Source: Bacteriovoracaceae bacterium
GTDB taxonomy: Bacteria > Bdellovibrionota > UBA1018
Assembly (NCBI GenBank): GCA_947475645.1
Contig: CANJNU010000023.1
Span: 1-8,278 of the forward strand
DNA: 8,278 bases
Direction: 5' to 3'
Shown one piece after another: positions 1 through 4,812 of this stretch (the first letter of the stretch is position 1; every line of letters starts with the position of its first letter). A program made the position numbers and the translations under genes. The notes beneath the pieces were generated by a model. That model worked only from the letters and a program-made list of their open reading frames with translations. It was not told the DNA's origin and searched no databases.

Positions 1-764
1 GCTTTGGGTTCGATTGGGCTTTGGTTAACCAAGGCTAAATTAAAGTAACGACTTGTTGCCGCCGCGAAACGTACGGGCGTGAGCACATCTTTCTGGCTAG
101 AAGCGTCTTTGAGCGTCTGGTCCGAGAGGCTCTTCTCGGTCCAGTAGACCAGCTTCCGATCTTGGGCTTCTATGTCTTGATCTGAGCTCGAGGATTGAAG
201 GGAGAAAAAGAGATAGTTCGGCTTGCGAGCCTTGAACGCGGCCGAGAAATTAAGCATTAAGTACGGCTGTCCAGGAACTTCGGTAAACTCGCGGCGAAGT
301 TTTACGTTCGCGTCTTCAAAGGTCCAGAGCACGCCTTGGGGTATCGACGAGAGACTTCCCTGTACTTGGCTGAGATAACTATAAGAAGGGTCGTCGAATG
401 CAATCTCGAGCTGACTCGATTGATGGGTCACCGCTTCCAGGTCAACAGGAGGAGAGGACGAGTCGAGGGCTTGTCGAAAGCCATTCAACTTCCAACCCTG
501 GAGTGACTTGAGCGTGTCGCCGATAGTAATTTCACCTTGATCGGTGTTGAGTACTAAAGTTTGGTGCGGCTGGGTGGACGCGGCTGGTGCAGTCGGAACG
601 GCAATAGCACCAGCAACGATGGGCTGAGACGAGGCCACCAAGGAAGGTGGGGTGGCTTGCATTTGCTCAGAAATTGGCTGGGTATGAGGCTCGATATAGA
701 ATTTCTGCCAGCCGAAAAGGATCATGAAGCAGAGTCCAATAGTAACGAGTAGTCGACGTTCCAT
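1..764 (-). CDS. yidC: Membrane protein insertase YidC, N-terminal part (runs off left edge)
   Basis: YidC inserts and folds inner-membrane proteins, alone or with SecYEG. This window holds the first 254 codons; the conserved insertase core lies beyond the left edge. The protein starts MERRLLVTIGLCFMILFGWQ, a positively charged end followed by one hydrophobic segment (about residues 5-22), as expected for the first membrane anchor. Residues 25-68 are a Pro/Ala/Ser/Gln-rich linker. From about residue 69 a beta-rich stretch matches the style of the Gram-negative YidC periplasmic domain, including the RYFNLALVN motif (239-247), which resembles the KYF-type motif of that domain. The ATG at 764 follows an AAGGTGA ribosome-binding site with 5-nt spacing that overlaps the yidD stop codon, so the two genes are probably translationally coupled. 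The assignment rests on the N-terminal architecture and on the rpmH-rnpA-yidD context. The periplasmic domain is poorly conserved, but the context makes the call firm. Confidence 0.92.
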   Translation of the reverse strand, partial: MERRLLVTIGLCFMILFGWQKFYIEPHTQPISEQMQATPPSLVASSQPIVAGAIAVPTAPAASTQPHQTLVLNTDQGEITIGDTLKSLQGWKLNGFRQALDSSSPPVDLEAVTHQSSQLEIAFDDPSYSYLSQVQGSLSSIPQGVLWTFEDANVKLRREFTEVPGQPYLMLNFSAAFKARKPNYLFFSLQSSSSDQDIEAQDRKLVYWTEKSLSDQTLKDASSQKDVLTPVRFAAATSRYFNLALVNQSPIEPK

Positions 765-769
765 AAAGA

Positions 770-777
770 TCACCTTT
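770..777 (-). promoter_or_regulatory. Ribosome-binding site of yidC, overlapping the yidD stop codon
   Basis: On the minus strand the sequence AAAGGTGA lies 5 nt before the yidC ATG (764). Its final TGA is the stop codon of yidD. This fixes the yidC start and suggests that ribosomes ending yidD re-initiate on yidC. Confidence 0.75.
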
Positions 778-1027
778 CGTGTGCAGCGTGTGCACAAGGG
801 GGAACTGGATCAAATCCAGCACGAGAGAAGGGGTTACATCTAAGAATTCGATTACAGCCTAATCTTAGGCCGCGAAGCAGCCCATAGCGCTGCAGCGATT
901 CGCGCATGAATTGACTGCAAGTAGGCTCAAAACGACAGCCAAACTGGACGCCGGTAAACGCATGGAATAGCGGCGAGAGGGAACGCTGATAAAAGCGAAG
1001 TACGTAATCAGCCCACGCGAGCAGCAC
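770..1027 (-). CDS. yidD: Membrane protein insertion efficiency factor YidD
   Basis: YidD is a small inner-membrane-associated protein that helps YidC insert membrane proteins; it is almost always encoded between rnpA and yidC, as here. The core motifs are all present: YVLRFYQRSLSPL near the N terminus, CRFEPTCSQF (31-40), then RYGLLRGLRLGCNRILRCNP (48-66) and GFDPVP (71-76), with cysteines at 31, 37, 58 and 64. I chose the GTG at 1027 because an AAGGAG box precedes it by 7 nt. It gives 85 residues, the usual family size, and overlaps the last 20 nt of rnpA. A longer in-frame reading from a GTG at 1132 gives 120 residues, but its extra 35 residues lie entirely inside rnpA and show no family similarity. 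The C-terminal tail PCAHAAHER is not conserved in the family as I know it. Confidence 0.93.
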   Translation of the reverse strand: MLLAWADYVLRFYQRSLSPLFHAFTGVQFGCRFEPTCSQFMRESLQRYGLLRGLRLGCNRILRCNPFSRAGFDPVPPCAHAAHER

Positions 1028-1358
1028 GAATGAGCTCCTTGGCGAGGCAGGCCTGTAACTTGGCAAAGTAGATATGGCCCACCTTTTTTGAGGACGGAAT
1101 AACCACATTATAGTCAAACGAACCCAGACCACTCCGCGAGTGGCGGAAGGCTTCGCGAATAGTTCGCTTGATTCGATTTCGCTGTACGGAGTTCACTTTA
1201 GCTTTGTTGGTGATTCCCACCCTAAAGTGCCCGTACGAGTTTGGGATTTTAAAAATCACACACTCCCCGAGCCTCAGTACCTCACTATCCTGGAAGAACT
1301 TGAGGTACTCCCAGGGATAGTGAAGACGATATTCTGGACCGAAAGAGAAGGCCGACAA
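1008..1358 (-). CDS. rnpA: Ribonuclease P protein component
   Basis: RnpA is the small basic protein that binds the catalytic RNase P RNA and helps it remove the 5' leader of pre-tRNAs. The 116-residue length is normal. The RNA-binding RNR signature is clear at residues 58-72 (VQRNRIKRTIREAFR), preceded by HFRVGIT (44-50), which matches the family's conserved strand. The N-terminal block FGPEYRLHYPWEYLKFF holds the aromatic residues of the pre-tRNA leader-binding cleft. The start is a TTG at 1358. An in-frame TAG lies 27 nt upstream with no ATG or GTG between, so TTG is the best available start, although its ribosome-binding site is weak. The gene lies 29 nt after rpmH and its 3' end overlaps yidD, so it is probably co-transcribed with both. 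tRNA-Gly in this window would be among its substrates. Confidence 0.95.
   Translation of the reverse strand: MSAFSFGPEYRLHYPWEYLKFFQDSEVLRLGECVIFKIPNSYGHFRVGITNKAKVNSVQRNRIKRTIREAFRHSRSGLGSFDYNVVIPSSKKVGHIYFAKLQACLAKELIRAARVG
1035..1040 (-). promoter_or_regulatory. Ribosome-binding site of yidD inside the 3' end of rnpA
   Basis: A perfect AAGGAG on the minus strand ends 7 nt before the GTG at 1027. It lies within rnpA codons and decides the yidD start in favour of the 85-residue product over the 120-residue reading. Confidence 0.75.
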
Positions 1359-1387
1359 AATCCAGTCTCTTTTGAAAAAGAACTAAA

Positions 1388-1537
1388 TTACTTCGCAGCC
1401 ACAGAAACGGTCAAGTTCTTGCGACCCTTAGCGCGGCGGCGCTTAAGGACTGCGCGACCGGTTGCAGTTGCCATGCGTTGACGGAATCCGTGGCGACGAC
1501 GACGTTTGGTGCGGCTGGGTTGAAGTGTGCGCTTCAT
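1388..1537 (-). CDS. rpmH: 50S ribosomal protein L34
   Basis: L34 is a very small, very basic protein of the large ribosomal subunit that binds 23S rRNA. The 49-residue product begins [20 protein letters not shown] and contains the family hallmarks: the KRT.QPS start, the HGFRQRM block, [14 protein letters not shown] and a short tail. It is slightly longer than the usual 44-47 residues because of the ending LTVSVAAK. The ATG at 1537 is preceded by AGGA with 7-nt spacing. It is the first gene of the rpmH-rnpA-yidD-yidC operon and is divergent from dnaA. The leader upstream is long, about 110 nt if the promoter I propose is right, and contains a 9-bp inverted repeat that may affect its expression. 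Confidence 0.97.
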   Translation of the reverse strand: MKRTLQPSRTKRRRRHGFRQRMATATGRAVLKRRRAKGRKNLTVSVAAK

Positions 1538-1586
1538 AATAATATCCTAACGATTAATGCTTTTAGTAAATGATGCTTAAATTTCG

Positions 1587-1645
1587 GTCATTTGGGCACT
1601 GCTGGAGTGGGGCGAAACGCCTCCGCTACCCTGAAACCAAATGAC
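1587..1645 (-). repeat. Inverted repeat in the putative rpmH mRNA leader
   Basis: GTCATTTGG at 1587-1595 and its exact reverse complement CCAAATGAC at 1637-1645 enclose 41 nt. Read on the minus strand, the spacer can form an inner hairpin: GCG-TTT-CGC (1613-1621), extended by GGAG against CTCC with a bulge. If transcription starts near 1650 as proposed, the outer stem lies almost at the 5' end of the rpmH transcript. The arms also make sense as a DNA operator, since they sit between the two divergent promoters. The repeat is directly visible; its role is inference. Confidence 0.6.
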
Positions 1646-1656
1646 GTAGTTCTCAG

Positions 1657-1685
1657 CATGTAGCCAAACCAGAAGTTATTGTCAA
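1657..1685 (-). promoter_or_regulatory. Candidate sigma-70-type promoter of the rpmH operon
   Basis: On the minus strand a perfect TTGACA (1685-1680) is followed, after 17 nt, by TACATG (1662-1657) as a poor -10. A second perfect TTGACA lies 23 bp further upstream (1708-1703) but has no -10 at the right distance. Transcription would start near 1650. The -35 is strong and the -10 weak, so the exact element is uncertain. Confidence 0.45.
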
Positions 1686-1701
1686 GACGAAGGCTGTTTC
1701 A

Positions 1702-1730
1702 TTGTCAACTCTGGGGGGTCATGCTATCTG
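1702..1730 (+). promoter_or_regulatory. Candidate promoter of dnaA
   Basis: TTGTCA (1702-1707), 17 nt, then TATCTG (1725-1730) preceded by TGC, which fits an extended -10 (TGnTATnnn). Transcription would start near 1737, only about 7 nt before the first dnaA ATG and about 25 nt before the second. It overlaps one of the two TTGACA boxes read on the other strand. The match is moderate only. Confidence 0.35.
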
Positions 1731-1743
1731 ACCGATCTTCCCT

Positions 1744-3198
1744 ATGAGAACCACGCTTGAGATGAACACAAAAGATTTGCCGGAGATCTGGCAAGCCGCT
1801 TATCGCATTTTGGGCCAGACCGTCATTTCAACGCAGCTAGTAGCCTGGGTTCAGCCGCTTGAGTTCCTAGGAACAGAGCCGCGAGGGGGGCGCCTTGTCG
1901 TGAAAATGAGGGCGCCGAATGTTTTTTCGATGAATTGGTTGAAGGATAACCATCAGCGGAATCTGAACGACGCGTTTACCCAGGTGATCGGGATGGCGTG
2001 CGACGTTGAAATTTCGTTGCGCCTCGAGTCAGATGGCGAGGCGGCAGATTCGTTTACTTTACCTGAATCCATGGTGTTGGGCGAGAGTTCGGCGACGGTT
2101 CAGGAATCCTTCCCGCCACCCTCAGTAAGCGTTCCCAGTCCGGCTCCACAGCTCATTTCTATGCCCGCGCGGAGTTCTCGCGAGCTTTCACTTGAACCGC
2201 GATATACGTTCTCGAGCTTTGTGGTGGGGGCAAGTAATCAGTTTGCTCAAGCCTCTGCGGTTGCTGTTGCCGAACAACCAGCGCGGCAGTACAACCCGCT
2301 GTTTCTTTATAGTCCTCCAGGCCTAGGTAAGACCCACTTGCTCCATGCTATTGGGAATCATTTTCTGTCGAAGCACCCACAGGGCCGTGTGGGCTATCTG
2401 TCTGCGGAACGCTTCGTGAATGAGCTTGTCGAGTCAGTTCAGAAGTTTAAAATGCCCCAGTTTCGTTCAAAGTATCGCGACAGCTTCGATCTTTTGTTGA
2501 TCGACGACATTCAGTTTATTGCAAAGAAGACGGCAAGCGAGGAAGAGTTTTTTCATACCTTCAACGCGCTTCATAGCTCGAAGCGGCAGATTGTTGTAAC
2601 GAGTGATCGGTCTCCGAAGGAGATTGATGGTCTTGAAGAGCGCGTGAGGACTCGGTTTGAGTGGGGCTTGATTGCCGACATCACTCCGCCAGAAATCGAG
2701 ACTCGCATTGCGATTTTGAAAACTAAGGCCGAGCGGGATGATATTTATTTACCCGACGATGTAGCAACTTTTTTGGGCTCTTATGTGAAGTCAAACGTTC
2801 GCGAACTCGAAGGAATTCTCATTCGTCTTCAGGCGCAGGCTTCGTTAACAGGGGCAGAAATTTCACTGGTGATGGCGAAGCATGAGCTGAAGGTATCGGT
2901 ACCCGACGAAGGATCGAGCTTTACCGTTGAGTCGATTCAGAATGCCGCCTCGAAGTACTTTAAGATTAAAGTTCAAGACCTCAGATCCACTTCGAGAGCA
3001 AGAACGGTAGCGCTGCCAAGACAAGTTGCGATGTATCTAGCTCGAAAATATACCGGACTTGGGTTTAGAGAAATTGGCGGGTATTTCGGCGGAAAAGATC
3101 ATTCTACCGTGATGCACGGATGCAGAAAGATTGAAGAAGAGATTGAAAGTAACGACGAGATTCGCCAAGCCGTTGAATCCATTCAAAATCTACTTTAG
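1744..3198 (+). CDS. dnaA: Chromosomal replication initiator protein DnaA
   Basis: DnaA is the AAA+ ATPase that binds DnaA boxes at oriC, melts the DNA and helps load the helicase. The four domains are visible. Domain I spans about 11-92. A Pro/Ser-rich linker (95-148) forms domain II. The AAA+ domain has Walker A SPPGLGKTH (190-198), Walker B LLLIDDIQF (250-258), sensor 1 VVTSDR (284-289), box VII ERVRTRFEWGL (299-309) and sensor 2 NVRELEG (351-357). The C-terminal DNA-binding domain carries the signature GKDHSTVMHGCRKI (450-463). The length of 484 is typical. Walker A is unusual: family members normally read GGVGLGKT, whereas here Ser replaces the first Gly. Two starts are possible, the ATG at 1744 and one at 1762 (MNTKDLPEIW), which better matches usual DnaA N termini. 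Neither has a Shine-Dalgarno sequence. No dnaN follows; the gene converges on an aldehyde dehydrogenase gene 8 bp away with no room for a separate terminator. Confidence 0.97.
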   Translation: MRTTLEMNTKDLPEIWQAAYRILGQTVISTQLVAWVQPLEFLGTEPRGGRLVVKMRAPNVFSMNWLKDNHQRNLNDAFTQVIGMACDVEISLRLESDGEAADSFTLPESMVLGESSATVQESFPPPSVSVPSPAPQLISMPARSSRELSLEPRYTFSSFVVGASNQFAQASAVAVAEQPARQYNPLFLYSPPGLGKTHLLHAIGNHFLSKHPQGRVGYLSAERFVNELVESVQKFKMPQFRSKYRDSFDLLLIDDIQFIAKKTASEEEFFHTFNALHSSKRQIVVTSDRSPKEIDGLEERVRTRFEWGLIADITPPEIETRIAILKTKAERDDIYLPDDVATFLGSYVKSNVRELEGILIRLQAQASLTGAEISLVMAKHELKVSVPDEGSSFTVESIQNAASKYFKIKVQDLRSTSRARTVALPRQVAMYLARKYTGLGFREIGGYFGGKDHSTVMHGCRKIEEEIESNDEIRQAVESIQNLL

Positions 3199-3206
3199 AG
3201 AGCCAA

Positions 3207-4778
3207 TTAAAGGCGCTTTTCGTTCTTAAGAAAGTGAATCAGGTTCCAAAGGAAGATGGGTAGGGCCTTCGCTTTTTCGAACCAACTTCGTTTATACAGA
3301 GCCAAGAGGCTTCTGAAAGTTTCGTATTGAAATGCTGAATAGGGAAACCACCAAAGCGATTTAAATACGAATAGGTGTGATCGCGGTTTATGGATGTGCC
3401 GAACATTCACGAACTCCATCAGTCCCATCAAAGAGTGGGATCGCCCGAAGCCACTTTCCTTTACCCCACCCCAGGGGGTTTCGCCCAATCCCGCGGTGTA
3501 GGCCACTTCGTTAATAATTACCGTTCCCACCTCAAGCCGTCGTGCGATCTGCTCTCCCAGGCTGTGGTTTCGGGTAATTACGCTTGCAAGCAGTCCGTAT
3601 GGGCTTCGATTGGCCTTCTCGATTGCCTCCTCGACCGAGGTAAATGTGGTCAAAGCAGCGATCGGCCCAAAGGACTCTTCGTTGTAGATATCGAGACTTT
3701 CGATTCCCTCTCCTGTAACGAGGGTAGGTTTTAAATAACGGCGGTCGGAATCGATAAACTCGCCGCCAGCAATGAACTGCGCGTTTGAGTCTTTTGCCTG
3801 TTGAATATGGCGCTGATAGACGTCTTTCTGCTTCTCGAATGTAATTGGGCCGAGATCGTTTGCGGACGTGGACGATGGCCCCTGACGGAGCTGCGCCATC
3901 TTTGCTTTTAAGAGCAGTGAGAAGTTTTCTGAGATGGATCGGTCTACGAGAAGTCGCTCGACCGACGCACAAACTTGTCCCGAGTTGGTAAAAGCTCCCC
4001 AAAGTGCGGCGCTCGTTGCAAAGTCGAGGTCGGCATCGGCGAGAACAATCATCGCATCTTTTCCGCCCAGCTCAAGATTCACCGGGATGAGGTGCTTGGC
4101 GGCGGCCGACATAATTTTCTTTCCGGTGGCGACACTCCCCGTGAAAAATATCTTTGCCGGCCTTTGTTCAACTACGGCGGCTCCCACCGAGCCGTCACCG
4201 ATTACGACTTGAATCAGATCTTTTGGAAAGCCGGATTGATCGCAAAGCTCCTTGATCATCAACCCAACCAGCGGAGTAATCTCGCTTGGCTTAAATACAA
4301 CGGCATTTCCAGCCACCAGAGCCATGAGGATTTGTCCGAACGGCAGCATAAACGGATAGTTCCACGGAGAGATCACCGCCACTACACCCAGAGGCCAGTA
4401 GTTCAGGTAGCTCTTTCTGTGTTTCATGAGGGTAAGTTTGAGCGGCTGGTCTTCGAGTACAACCCGGGCGTGTTTTGCAAAATAGGTAAGCATGTCAACG
4501 CTAGGAAATAGCTCGGCAGAAAGGGCCTCAATTTTTGGCTTTCCGTTTTCCTTCGAGATGAGCTCCGAAATCTCGTCAACGCGTTGAATGAGGGTTTCTC
4601 TGAGGTCGAGGAGATATTTTGATCTTGTAGATCGGGAGAGGAGGGCCCACTTTTCTTGTGCGGCTTTGGCGCGCTCGAAGAGGTGTGTCAGCTCGGACAC
4701 AGGTGTGCAGTTCAGGGTGGCTAAGACTTCCCCGGTTGCTGGGTTGCGTGTGACGAGCTGCTCAGAGGTTTGTTGCAT
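3207..4778 (-). CDS. NAD(P)-dependent aldehyde dehydrogenase family protein
   Basis: This enzyme oxidises an aldehyde to a carboxylic acid using NAD(P)+; the substrate cannot be read from the sequence. It is a full-length member (523 residues) with every catalytic feature: oxyanion Asn140 in SPWNYP, cofactor-binding Lys163 in FKPSE, the nucleotide-binding FTGS (212-215), general base Glu236 in NLELGGKDA, nucleophile Cys270 in NSGQVCASVERLLV, and EESFGP (367-372). The pattern YWPLGVVAVISPWNYPF and the long tail resemble the diapolycopene-dialdehyde dehydrogenase-like group of the superfamily, which also contains many uncharacterised medium- to long-chain aldehyde dehydrogenases. After the catalytic domain (about residue 463) there is a tail of roughly 60 residues rich in Trp, Phe, Tyr and Leu with basic residues, which might associate with membranes. 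The ATG at 4778 fits the family N terminus but has no good ribosome-binding site. The gene is divergent from nrdJ and convergent with dnaA, so it is probably monocistronic. Confidence 0.9.
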   Translation of the reverse strand: MQQTSEQLVTRNPATGEVLATLNCTPVSELTHLFERAKAAQEKWALLSRSTRSKYLLDLRETLIQRVDEISELISKENGKPKIEALSAELFPSVDMLTYFAKHARVVLEDQPLKLTLMKHRKSYLNYWPLGVVAVISPWNYPFMLPFGQILMALVAGNAVVFKPSEITPLVGLMIKELCDQSGFPKDLIQVVIGDGSVGAAVVEQRPAKIFFTGSVATGKKIMSAAAKHLIPVNLELGGKDAMIVLADADLDFATSAALWGAFTNSGQVCASVERLLVDRSISENFSLLLKAKMAQLRQGPSSTSANDLGPITFEKQKDVYQRHIQQAKDSNAQFIAGGEFIDSDRRYLKPTLVTGEGIESLDIYNEESFGPIAALTTFTSVEEAIEKANRSPYGLLASVITRNHSLGEQIARRLEVGTVIINEVAYTAGLGETPWGGVKESGFGRSHSLMGLMEFVNVRHIHKPRSHLFVFKSLWWFPYSAFQYETFRSLLALYKRSWFEKAKALPIFLWNLIHFLKNEKRL

Positions 4779-4795
4779 AGTGTGTATTGCTGTTC

Positions 4796-4805
4796 ATGAT
4801 ATCAT
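4796..4805. promoter_or_regulatory. Palindromic element with back-to-back -10 hexamers between the aldehyde dehydrogenase gene and nrdJ
   Basis: The perfect 10-bp palindrome ATGATATCAT lies in the 34-bp spacer between two divergent genes. Because of its symmetry it reads TATCAT (five of six matches to TATAAT) on both strands: 4800-4805 plus and 4801-4796 minus. Starts about 7 nt downstream would be near 4812 (at the nrdJ ATG) and 4789 (about 10 nt before the aldehyde dehydrogenase ATG). No convincing -35 is present for either direction, and the palindrome could instead be an operator. Confidence 0.4.
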
Positions 4806-4812
4806 AGATGTG

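Noticed and set aside
561..752. A 63-codon open frame on the plus strand.
   Set aside because: It is antisense to the yidC linker; low-complexity Gly/Arg composition mirrors the Pro/Ala codons of yidC.
788..796. TTGTGCACA (minus strand), one mismatch from a DnaA box.
   Set aside because: It is single, lies in the yidD coding end, and carries G where the box needs A or T; a lone near-match is expected by chance.
1140..1481. A 113-codon open frame on the plus strand.
   Set aside because: It is antisense to rnpA and rpmH, both of which are certain.
3223..3232. Perfect palindrome TTCTTAAGAA near the dnaA/aldehyde dehydrogenase junction, considered as a terminator.
   Set aside because: It is A+T-rich, has no loop, and lies in the 3' coding end of the dehydrogenase gene; it does not form a credible intrinsic terminator.
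3975..4511. A 178-codon open frame on the plus strand.
   Set aside because: It lies wholly antisense to the conserved catalytic core of the aldehyde dehydrogenase, has no domain or ribosome-binding site, and is explained by codon bias of the real gene. The same holds for the frames at 3390-3734, 3532-4002 and 3934-4212.
4777..4783. ATAGTGT resembling one half of an NrdR box upstream of nrdJ.
   Set aside because: The other half of the palindrome is missing and there is no second box at helical spacing, so NrdR control is not supported.
4588..4812. N-terminal extension of nrdJ by 75 residues to an ATG at 4588.
   Set aside because: It runs antisense through the first 190 bases of the aldehyde dehydrogenase gene and shows no reductase-like sequence; the family N terminus begins at about 4813.
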